This document shows, piece after piece, positions 1 through 5,464 of a stretch of 5,576 nt of DNA. The stretch's first letter is position 1, and each line of letters opens with the position of its first letter. Made by a program: the position numbers and the translations under genes. The notes below the pieces were generated by a model, which was given only the letters and a program-made list of their open reading frames with translations, was not told the DNA's origin and ran no database searches. The stretch is from assembly GCA_035525785.1 (NCBI GenBank), contig DATLDQ010000113.1, forward strand, positions 1-5,576, in the 5' to 3' direction. The DNA is from CADEED01 sp035525785 (GTDB lineage: Bacteria; Pseudomonadota; Gammaproteobacteria; Steroidobacterales; Steroidobacteraceae).

Positions 1-981
1 TGGAACCGCGTGCTGAGCGCCGGCGCGCGCGCCGCGCTCGGCGGCGTCGCCATGTGTGCGCTCGCGCAGGTGAAGCCCGCTTTCCTGCGGCGCGTCGCGC
101 CCTGGCTGTGCGGCCTCGGCATCATCCTGCTCATCGTCGTCGACATCACCGGCCACATCGGCAAGGGCGCGCAGCGCTGGCTGGATCTCGGGTTCATCCG
201 CTTCCAGCCCTCCGAGATCATGAAGCTCGCGGTGCCGATGACCTGCGCGTGGTGGCTGCATGAGCGTCCGCTGCCGCCGAGCTTCGGCTCGCTGGTAGTG
301 CTCGCGCTCATCATCTGCGTACCCACGGCGCTCGTGATCCTGCAGCCCGACCTCGGCACCGGCGGGCTCATCCTCATCGGCGGCATGCTGGTCGTGGTCA
401 TGGCGGGATTGCAGTTCCGCATCATGTTCGGGCTCGCGGCCGTGGGCGCCGCGGCCGCGTGGTTCGCGTGGCAGTACGTGCTCTACGACTACCAGAAGCA
501 GCGCGTGTTCACGCTGCTCGACCCCGAGGCCGACAAGCTCGGCGCGGGTTATCACATCATCCAGTCGCAGATCGCCATCGGTTCCGGCGGCGTGTTCGGC
601 AAGGGCCTGCTCAACGGTTCGCAGGGACAGCTCGAGTTCCTGCCCGAGCGCACCACCGACTTCATCTTCGCGATGGTGGGCGAGGAGCTCGGGCTCGTCG
701 GCGCCACGCTACTCCTGTTGCTTTATTGCTTCGTCGTCGGCCGCGCGCTGTATCTCGCCGTGGAAACGCAGGACACATTCGCGCGATTGCTCGCGGGCAG
801 CATCGCGCTCACGTTTTTCGTGTACGTCTTCATCAACATGGGCATGGTGAGCGGACTGCTGCCCGTGGTCGGCGTACCACTGCCGCTCGTCAGCTATGGC
901 GGCACTTCGATGGTGACCCTGCTGGCGAGCTTCGGTATTCTCATGAGCCTCTATTCCCACCGGAAGCTCGTGGCCTCGTGA
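1..981 (+). CDS. rodA: RodA, SEDS peptidoglycan glycosyltransferase (5' partial)
   Basis: Integral inner-membrane SEDS-family polymerase that, with the transpeptidase PBP2, extends glycan strands from lipid II during rod-shaped elongation. The reading frame is open from base 1 and ends at TGA 979-981, giving 326 visible residues. From remembered E. coli RodA (370 aa), visible residue 1 matches about residue 43, so roughly 42 N-terminal residues with the first membrane helix lie outside the window. Diagnostic stretches are GKGAQRWLDLG, RFQPSEI, QPDLGT, GAGYHIIQSQIAIGSGG, FLPERTTDFIF and PVVGVPLPLVSYGG. The Asp of TDFIF (visible residue 220) falls at the position of the essential E. coli D262. 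Several hydrophobic helices are evident. An internal GTG at position 10 is not the start, because homology continues upstream. mltB begins inside its last codons, so the two are probably co-translated. FtsW is the nearest alternative, but the motifs and neighbours favour RodA. Confidence 0.96.
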   Translation, partial: WNRVLSAGARAALGGVAMCALAQVKPAFLRRVAPWLCGLGIILLIVVDITGHIGKGAQRWLDLGFIRFQPSEIMKLAVPMTCAWWLHERPLPPSFGSLVVLALIICVPTALVILQPDLGTGGLILIGGMLVVVMAGLQFRIMFGLAAVGAAAAWFAWQYVLYDYQKQRVFTLLDPEADKLGAGYHIIQSQIAIGSGGVFGKGLLNGSQGQLEFLPERTTDFIFAMVGEELGLVGATLLLLLYCFVVGRALYLAVETQDTFARLLAGSIALTFFVYVFINMGMVSGLLPVVGVPLPLVSYGGTSMVTLLASFGILMSLYSHRKLVAS

Positions 982-2048
982 CGCGCAATGCGCTGGCTCT
1001 GATACTCGCTCTCATTTCGAGCTCCGCCACCCCGAACACGGCGATGGCGGATGGTTCGTTCGTCGGCCGCACGCGTTTCGATCTCGATCGTCCCGAGATC
1101 CGCGAGTTCGTGGAGAAAACGGCCAGGACCAACGCCATGCAGCCGCTCGACGTGTACCGGCTGCTCGCCAAGGCCGAGCCGCAGCCGAAGATCATCGAGC
1201 TCATCACCCGTCCGGCGGAAAAGGTCTCGCCCTGGTACCAATACCGCGCGAACTTCATGACCGAGCAGCGCATCGCCGAAGGCGCGCGCTTCATGGTCGA
1301 GCACCGCGCGCGCCTCGAGAAGGCGCACAAGGAGACCGGTGTCGCGCCCGAGTACGTGGTGGCCATCATCGGCGTGGAGACCTTCTACGGCCGCATCACC
1401 GGCAAATACCGGGTACTCGATGCCCTGTCCACGCTGGCGTTCGATTACGCGCCGCGCTCGGAATACTTCAAGGGCGAGCTCGCGCAATTCATCACGCTCA
1501 CGAGCGAGGAGGAGCTCGATCCGCTGACCGCGCTCGGCTCATACGCCGGCGCCATGGGCGCGGGCCAGTTCATGCCGTCGAGCTATCGCCGTTACGCCGT
1601 GGACGGCAGCGCGGACCGGCAACGCAACCTGTTCGCCGACTGGGACGACATCATCGCGAGCGTCGCTAACTACTTCAAGCAGAACGGCTGGGTAGCCGGC
1701 GGACCGGTGCTCACCGATGCCGTGCTGCAGCCCGACGCGCCCGTGACCGCCGACCCCGGCAACCTCGCGCTCAACGAGACCATCGCCGGCCTCAAGGCCA
1801 AGGGCGTGGACTTCGACAACGCCAGCCAGCCTGCGACCACGCCCGTGCTGCTCGTGCCCGCCGAGCAGCAAACCGGGCCTGCCTACCGCGTGGGCTTCAA
1901 GAACTTCGAAGTGATCACGCGCTACAACCGCAGCGTGCGGTACGCGATGGCGGTGCACGATCTCGCGTCGACCATTGCCGAAAGGGTCGCCGCGCGCGTG
2001 GACGGGACCCAGCTCGCCTCGCAACCCGCCGGTAACCCGGCACGCTGA
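978..2048 (+). CDS. mltB: MltB-family lytic murein transglycosylase (GH103)
   Basis: Cleaves the MurNAc-GlcNAc bond of peptidoglycan with formation of a 1,6-anhydroMurNAc end; acts in the periplasm. The product has 356 residues, close to E. coli MltB (361). GTG 978 is chosen because it directly precedes a signal peptide (residues 1-24, hydrophobic ALALILALI, likely cut after AMA) and overlaps the rodA stop as GTGA; GGAAG at 962-966 is a weak, distant ribosome site. The catalytic Glu is E134 in AIIGVETFYGRITGKYRVLD. Other family motifs are DALSTLAFDY, PRSEYFKGEL, GAMGAGQFMPSSYRRYAVD and ASVANYFKQNGW. A loop from D209 (DGSADRQRN) resembles the EF-hand-like calcium loop of E. coli Slt35, with acidic positions 1 and 5 kept. 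There is no lipobox and no cysteine anywhere, so it should be soluble periplasmic rather than a lipoprotein. The frame stays open upstream within rodA, but that part is not coding. Confidence 0.95.
   Translation: MTRNALALILALISSSATPNTAMADGSFVGRTRFDLDRPEIREFVEKTARTNAMQPLDVYRLLAKAEPQPKIIELITRPAEKVSPWYQYRANFMTEQRIAEGARFMVEHRARLEKAHKETGVAPEYVVAIIGVETFYGRITGKYRVLDALSTLAFDYAPRSEYFKGELAQFITLTSEEELDPLTALGSYAGAMGAGQFMPSSYRRYAVDGSADRQRNLFADWDDIIASVANYFKQNGWVAGGPVLTDAVLQPDAPVTADPGNLALNETIAGLKAKGVDFDNASQPATTPVLLVPAEQQTGPAYRVGFKNFEVITRYNRSVRYAMAVHDLASTIAERVAARVDGTQLASQPAGNPAR
2028..2041 (+). other. Small hairpin just before the rlpA start
   Basis: A perfect 5-bp inverted repeat, GCCGG and CCGGC around a TAAC loop, lies in the last codons of mltB and ends 6 bases before the rlpA ATG. 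It sits where a ribosome binding site would be, and no clear Shine-Dalgarno sequence is present there. A role in coupling rlpA translation to mltB is inference; short GC stems are common by chance in DNA this GC-rich. Confidence 0.3.
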
Positions 2049-2974
2049 TGCGTTTCGCAGGCACTGCGGTTCCGATCACGGCCTTGTGCCTGCTGCTGTC
2101 GCTGTCGGGCTGCAGCCTGGTCGGCCGCAAGCACCATGACGGCGGCGCACCGACCAAAATCCCTTCGGGTTCCAATGTGCCGCAGCCGCCGCCCGACGTG
2201 CTGGCGATTCCGGATGCCGTGCCGAAGTACGAGCCACGCGGCACTCGCGGCAATCCCCCGTTCTACGAAGTCTTCGGCAAGCGGTACCACGTCATGACAT
2301 CGGCCGTCGGCTGGGTGGAGCGTGGCACCGCATCGTGGTACGGCCCCGGCTTCCACGCGGCGTCGACGTCGCTGGGTGAGCCCTACGACATGTACGGCAT
2401 GACGGCCGCTCACAAGACGCTGCCGATCCCCGCTTACGCCGAGGTCACCAATCTGCGCAATGGCCGCAAGGTCGTGGTGCGCATCAACGACCGCGGCCCC
2501 TTCGTCGGCGACCGCATCATCGACCTGTCCTACACCGCCGCCGCCAAGCTCGACATGCTCACCGCAGGCACGGCGCCGGTGGAAGTGCGCGTCATCTCGA
2601 CGTCCGCGGCTCCGGGCGCTGCCGGCGCGGGGTCGGCACAACCGCCGGTCATGCCCGCTGCGCCCGCCACTCCGCCTGTGCCCGCGACGGCGCCGCCCGA
2701 ACCGCAGGTGACTGTGGTGAATGCGCCGGCGGCGCAAGTTTCATCGGTGATGTTCATTCAGGCCGGCGTGTTCGCCGACCACGAGAACGCGCGGCGTCGC
2801 GTCGAGACGTTGTTGGCCGCGGGCCTGGAACTTGCGAGCCTGGATGAGCTCTCGGGTTCGCGCACCCTGCATCGCGTGCGAGTGGGGCCATTCGCCACCG
2901 TCGAGGAGTTCGACCAGGCCATGAAACGCCTGCGGGAAATGGGCATCCGCGACGCTCGACTTCTCACCGACTAG
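2048..2974 (+). CDS. rlpA: RlpA septal-ring lipoprotein, lytic transglycosylase with SPOR domain
   Basis: Outer-membrane lipoprotein of the RlpA family. The Pseudomonas aeruginosa member is a lytic transglycosylase acting on glycan stripped of stem peptides, while E. coli RlpA is reported to lack this activity. The 308-residue product has a lipoprotein signal with lipobox LSGC (lipidated C22), a double-psi beta-barrel domain (about residues 88-181; GTASWYG, YGMTAAHKTLPIP, VVVRINDRGPF, DRIIDLSY), a Pro/Ala-rich linker (about 183-233), and a C-terminal SPOR domain (about 233-308; MFIQAGVF, HRVRVGPF). E111, H122 and D148 match in spacing the P. aeruginosa residues E120, H131 and D157, so I expect an active enzyme. 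The ATG shares its A with the mltB stop (TGATG). There is no convincing Shine-Dalgarno, suggesting translational coupling. The start fits because the signal peptide begins at once. Confidence 0.96.
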   Translation: MRFAGTAVPITALCLLLSLSGCSLVGRKHHDGGAPTKIPSGSNVPQPPPDVLAIPDAVPKYEPRGTRGNPPFYEVFGKRYHVMTSAVGWVERGTASWYGPGFHAASTSLGEPYDMYGMTAAHKTLPIPAYAEVTNLRNGRKVVVRINDRGPFVGDRIIDLSYTAAAKLDMLTAGTAPVEVRVISTSAAPGAAGAGSAQPPVMPAAPATPPVPATAPPEPQVTVVNAPAAQVSSVMFIQAGVFADHENARRRVETLLAAGLELASLDELSGSRTLHRVRVGPFATVEEFDQAMKRLREMGIRDARLLTD

Positions 2975-2991
2975 CTCATAGCGCGTACAAT
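2961..2991 (+). promoter_or_regulatory. Possible sigma70-type promoter for dacA
   Basis: TACAAT at 2986-2991 matches the -10 consensus at five of six bases. A 4/6 match to the -35 box, TTCTCA at 2961-2966, lies inside the rlpA 3' end with a long 19-base spacer. Transcription would start near 2998, leaving about 27 bases before the dacA ATG. The -10 is flanked by the inverted repeat GCGCG (2981-2985) and CGCGC (2994-2998). The 50-base gap here, the largest between the first six genes, makes an internal promoter reasonable, but the -35 is weak. Confidence 0.4.
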
Positions 2992-3013
2992 TCCGCGCCT
3001 GACAGACCTCCCT

Positions 3014-3017
3014 GGAG
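3014..3017 (+). promoter_or_regulatory. Ribosome binding site of dacA
   Basis: GGAG lies 7 bases before ATG 3025 and only 4 bases before the adjoining in-frame GTG 3022. The spacing favours the ATG as the true start; the difference is a single residue. Confidence 0.7.
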
Positions 3018-3024
3018 TTTCGTG

Positions 3025-4176
3025 ATGCCGATCCGGCTGATGCCGTCCCGCGCTTTCGTCATTTGCGCCGCCGCTTTCCTGTTCTGGTCCACTTCGTCCG
3101 CGGCCGTGCCCATCCCCAAGCCGCCGGCCATCGACGCGCGCGCATACGTGCTCATCGACTACCAGAGCGGCCGCGTGCTCGCCGCCGACAAGGCCGACGT
3201 GCAGAGCGAGCCGGCCAGCATCACCAAGCTCATGACGGGCTACGTCGTGTTCCGCGCCATCCGCGAGAAGCGCCTGAACCCCAACGACAACGTCACCATC
3301 AGCGAGCACGCGTGGCGCGCGGAAGGCTCGCGCACCTTCGCGCAGGTGGGCACGCAGATACCCGTCGACGTGCTCATCAAGGGCATGATCGTGCAGTCCG
3401 GCAACGACGCCACCATCGCCCTGGCCGAGAAGATAGGCGGCACCGAGGAAGGCTTCGTGCAGATGATGAACTCCTACGCCAGGGAGCTCGGCCTCAAGAA
3501 CTCGCACTTCGACAACAGCTGGGGCGGCCCGGGCCCGACTCACTACATGAGCGCGTCGGACATCGCGACGCTGTCGCGCGTGCTGATCCGCGATTTCCCC
3601 GAGGAGTACAAGCTGTACTCGGTGCGCGAGTTCGAGTGGAACGGCATCAAGCAGCAGAACCGCAACGGCCTGCTGGCGCGCGACCCGTCGGTGGACGGCA
3701 TCAAGACCGGCCACACCGAGACCGCCGGCTATTGCCTCGCGAGCTCGGCCAAGCGCGACGGCATGCGCCTGATCTCGGTGGTGCTCGGCACCAAGTCGTT
3801 CAAGGCGCGCGAGGATGCGAGCGCGGCGCTGCTCAGCTTCGGCTTCACGTTCTTCGAAAGCGCCAAGGTGCGCGGCCCGGGGGACGTCATTCTCAAGCCC
3901 GAGGTGTACAAGGGCGAGGAAGAGATGGTCGCGCTGGTTCCGGCACGCGACGTCTGGGTCATTGTCGGCCGCGGCGCGGTGGCGGGTCTCAAGACCGCCG
4001 CGACGTTCAAGGGTCCGCTGGTCGCGCCCATCAAGAAAGGCCAGGCGCTGGGCGAGCTCACCGTCACCGACGGCAAGGATGTCGTGGCCCGCGTGCCGCT
4101 GGTCGCGCAGACCGCGGTCGCCGAGGGCGGATGGTGGACGCGCATGGTCGATGGCATCGCGCTCTGGATGAATTGA
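3025..4176 (+). CDS. dacA: D-alanyl-D-alanine carboxypeptidase, PBP5/6 type
   Basis: Low-molecular-mass penicillin-binding protein that removes the terminal D-Ala from peptidoglycan pentapeptides in the periplasm (MEROPS S11). The 383-residue product starts with a Sec signal peptide (hydrophobic FVICAAAFLFW, likely cut near SSAA or SAAVP). The three penicillin-binding motifs are in order and correctly spaced: SITK with nucleophile S65 and K68, SGN at 125-127, and KTG at 227-229. The mature part opens with AYVLIDYQSGRVLA, typical of the family. A beta-rich PBP5 C-terminal domain follows (about 275-365), then a terminal amphipathic segment, GGWWTRMVDGIALWMN, which should anchor the protein to the outer face of the inner membrane. 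The start is ATG 3025 on the basis of the GGAG spacing. E. coli PBP5 has 403 residues, so the length is normal. The gene lies 50 bases after rlpA and 15 before dat. dacC/PBP6 is an equivalent name, but locus order supports dacA. Confidence 0.96.
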   Translation: MPIRLMPSRAFVICAAAFLFWSTSSAAVPIPKPPAIDARAYVLIDYQSGRVLAADKADVQSEPASITKLMTGYVVFRAIREKRLNPNDNVTISEHAWRAEGSRTFAQVGTQIPVDVLIKGMIVQSGNDATIALAEKIGGTEEGFVQMMNSYARELGLKNSHFDNSWGGPGPTHYMSASDIATLSRVLIRDFPEEYKLYSVREFEWNGIKQQNRNGLLARDPSVDGIKTGHTETAGYCLASSAKRDGMRLISVVLGTKSFKAREDASAALLSFGFTFFESAKVRGPGDVILKPEVYKGEEEMVALVPARDVWVIVGRGAVAGLKTAATFKGPLVAPIKKGQALGELTVTDGKDVVARVPLVAQTAVAEGGWWTRMVDGIALWMN

Positions 4177-4191
4177 AAAGGGATGAACTAG

Positions 4192-5070
4192 ATGGGCGAG
4201 CCGCTGGCCATCTGCCATCTGAACGGCGAGTACCTGCCGCTGCGTGAAGCGCGCATCTCGCCGCTGGACCGCGGCTTCCTCTATTCAGATGGCTGCTACG
4301 AAGTCACCCCGGTGTACGGCGGGCGGCCGTTCCGCTTCCAGCAGCACCATGACCGGCTGACGCGCAGCCTGCGCGAGATCCGCATGGCTGACCCGCTCAC
4401 GCACGATGAGTGGCGCGGCGTTTACCGCGAATTGCTCGCGCGCAATGGCGCCACCGCCGCCGATGGCTACATCTACGTGCAGGTCACGCGCGGCGCCGAG
4501 TACGGCCGCAATCACGCGCCGCTGCCGGACGTGCCGCGCACGGTGTTTGCGTTCGCTGCGCCCTGGCCCGAGGGCCGGCCGGGCTGGCGCGAGAACGGCT
4601 TGCCGGCGGTCACTGCGCAGGACACGCGCTGGGCGCGCTGCGACATCAAGTCGGTATCACTGCTCGCCAACGTGCTGCTGCGACAGCTCGCCGTGGATGA
4701 AGGCGCCAGTGAATGCATCCTGTTGCGCGATGGCCAGCTCACGGATTCCAGCGCGTCGAGCGTGCACGTCGTCATCGGCGGCGAGCTGCGCACGCCACCG
4801 AATTCGTGGCAGCTGCTGCCCGGCACCACGCGCGGCGTGATCGAGGAGATCGCCGAGCGCGCCGGCGTGAAATGGCGCTCCGTCGCCGTCAGCGAAGCCG
4901 AGCTGCGCACGGCGGAGGAAATCCTGCTGGGTGCCGCCACTCGCGAAGTGCAACCCGTCACGTCGCTCGACGGCAAGCCGGTGGGCCAGGGCAAGCCCGG
5001 GCCGGTGTGGCGCAAGATCTACGACGCCTACCAGGCGTACAAGAAAGAGATCGCGGGAGCGTCGTGGTAG
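4192..5070 (+). CDS. dat: D-amino acid aminotransferase (PLP fold type IV)
   Basis: Cytoplasmic PLP enzyme of aminotransferase class IV, expected to convert D-Ala plus 2-oxoglutarate to pyruvate plus D-Glu with broad D-amino acid range. The 292 residues compare with about 283 in the Bacillus enzyme. Family features: DRGFLYSDGCYEV near the N-terminus, QVTRG, the R-x-H carboxylate trap R106/H108 (GRNH), the PLP lysine K153 in CDIKSVSLLANVL, LLPGTTRGVI, AEEILLGAATREVQPV and GKPGPVW. The R106-K153 spacing of 47 equals R98-K145 in Bacillus Dat, which favours D-amino acid aminotransferase over branched-chain aminotransferase or aminodeoxychorismate lyase. Oddity: at the PLP ring-nitrogen acid (E177 in Bacillus, motif TEGSSSN) this protein has D185 (TDSSASS), with neighbours also changed. 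ATG 4192 follows a GGGA ribosome site (4180-4183) by 8 bases. It lies 15 bases after dacA, whose product frees D-Ala, so a shared D-Ala metabolism is plausible. Exact substrate is not certain. Confidence 0.88.
   Translation: MGEPLAICHLNGEYLPLREARISPLDRGFLYSDGCYEVTPVYGGRPFRFQQHHDRLTRSLREIRMADPLTHDEWRGVYRELLARNGATAADGYIYVQVTRGAEYGRNHAPLPDVPRTVFAFAAPWPEGRPGWRENGLPAVTAQDTRWARCDIKSVSLLANVLLRQLAVDEGASECILLRDGQLTDSSASSVHVVIGGELRTPPNSWQLLPGTTRGVIEEIAERAGVKWRSVAVSEAELRTAEEILLGAATREVQPVTSLDGKPVGQGKPGPVWRKIYDAYQAYKKEIAGASW
5055..5059 (+). promoter_or_regulatory. Ribosome binding site of ybeD inside dat
   Basis: GGGAG lies 4 bases before GTG 5064, within the last codons of dat. It supports GTG 5064 as the ybeD start. 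The spacing is somewhat short, but no other ATG, GTG or TTG occurs in this frame before the conserved domain begins. Confidence 0.55.
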
Positions 5071-5363
5071 ACGAAGCGACCCCGGGGTCCGACGGCGGCA
5101 GCGCGAGCCCCGAGCTGCTGACCTTCCCGACCGCCTACCCGATCAAGGTAGTTGGACGGCGCAGCGACACGATGCGCGCGAACATCGATGCCATCGTGCG
5201 CCAGCACGTGCCCGACCTCACCGAAGAACAGATCAGCGAGCGCGCCAGCAAGGAACAGCACTTCCTGGCAATCACCTACACCATCAATGCGCAGAGCAAG
5301 GAACAGATCGTCGCCCTGGCCAATGCATTGCAGGCCAGCAAGGACGTGATCATGTTGATCTGA
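5064..5363 (+). CDS. ybeD: YbeD/DUF493 family protein
   Basis: Small cytoplasmic protein of the YbeD (DUF493) family. E. coli YbeD (87 aa) has an ACT-like ferredoxin fold; its biochemical role is not settled. The 99-residue product matches over its whole conserved part: ELLTFPTAYPIKVVG corresponds to ELLEFPTPFTYKVMG in E. coli, followed by IVRQHVPD, a SKEQHFLAITYTINA strand region and an ending KDVIMLI. The N-terminus before FPTAY is about 11 residues longer than in E. coli and is Gly/Ser-rich, probably disordered. The start is GTG 5064, which overlaps the dat TAG by 7 bases (GTGGTAG) and has GGGAG upstream, so it is likely coupled to dat translation. In enterobacteria and pseudomonads ybeD is followed by lipB; here it is not. 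Confidence 0.93.
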   Translation: MVDEATPGSDGGSASPELLTFPTAYPIKVVGRRSDTMRANIDAIVRQHVPDLTEEQISERASKEQHFLAITYTINAQSKEQIVALANALQASKDVIMLI

Positions 5364-5365
5364 CC

Positions 5366-5390
5366 CTTTGGGGCTTGAATGGCCCCGGGG
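5366..5390 (+). terminator. Weak hairpin after ybeD, possible end of the operon
   Basis: GGGGC (5370-5374) pairs with GCCCC (5382-5386) around a 7-base loop, and G-U pairs plus one C-G pair could lengthen the stem to 5366-5390. A second GCCCC at 5392-5396 offers an alternative pairing. No T-run follows, so it is not a classic intrinsic terminator. Its position three bases after the ybeD stop is the main support. Confidence 0.3.
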
Positions 5391-5426
5391 TGCCCCGATG
5401 ACCTGGCCGTGTCGTTACCTACGAGA

Positions 5427-5442
5427 TACCCAAAACCGGGTA
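5427..5442 (+). repeat. Inverted repeat TACCC-N6-GGGTA
   Basis: A perfect 5-bp palindrome with a 6-base centre (AAAACC) lies in the intergenic stretch. It covers the place where a -35 box would sit for the TATGAT element downstream. It could be a regulator binding site or chance; no known operator is recognised. Confidence 0.35.
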
Positions 5443-5452
5443 GTTGCGGCGC

Positions 5453-5458
5453 TATGAT
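5453..5458 (+). promoter_or_regulatory. Possible -10 element of the last gene
   Basis: TATGAT differs from TATAAT at one base. A start of transcription 6-7 bases downstream would fall on or next to ATG 5465, giving a leaderless message. No recognisable -35 box occurs at a 16-18 base distance; the region there is ccaaaacc, within the inverted repeat. This is an inference from a short motif. Confidence 0.4.
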
Positions 5459-5464
5459 CGGGCC

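Noticed and set aside
459..977. In-frame upstream extension of mltB inside rodA
   Set aside because: The extension is Arg/Ala-rich and overlaps conserved rodA; the GTG at 978 begins a normal signal peptide and overlaps the rodA stop.
1922..2737. Long - strand open frame across mltB and rlpA
   Set aside because: Product is Arg/His-rich without domains and lies opposite two well-supported genes.
4183..4191. Minimal ATG-AAC-TAG open frame directly before the dat start
   Set aside because: The GGG of the only ribosome site touches this ATG, so it cannot serve it, while spacing to ATG 4192 is normal.
2971..4218. Long open frame (415 codons) on the - strand opposite dacA
   Set aside because: It mirrors the codon phase of a clear GC-rich dacA, has a low-complexity His/Arg/Ala-rich product with no recognisable domain, and overlaps a gene with all three penicillin-binding motifs.
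3063..4247. Long + strand open frame in another phase inside dacA
   Set aside because: The product is Arg-rich and repetitive, as expected of a shifted reading of high-GC coding DNA, and its frame is fully covered by dacA.
5444..5449. TTGCGG as a -35 box for the last gene
   Set aside because: It is only 3 bases from the TATGAT element; a sigma70 promoter needs about 17.
5398..5457. 19-codon open frame in the intergenic stretch after ybeD
   Set aside because: No convincing ribosome site and no similarity to any leader peptide; a chance open frame of this size is expected.
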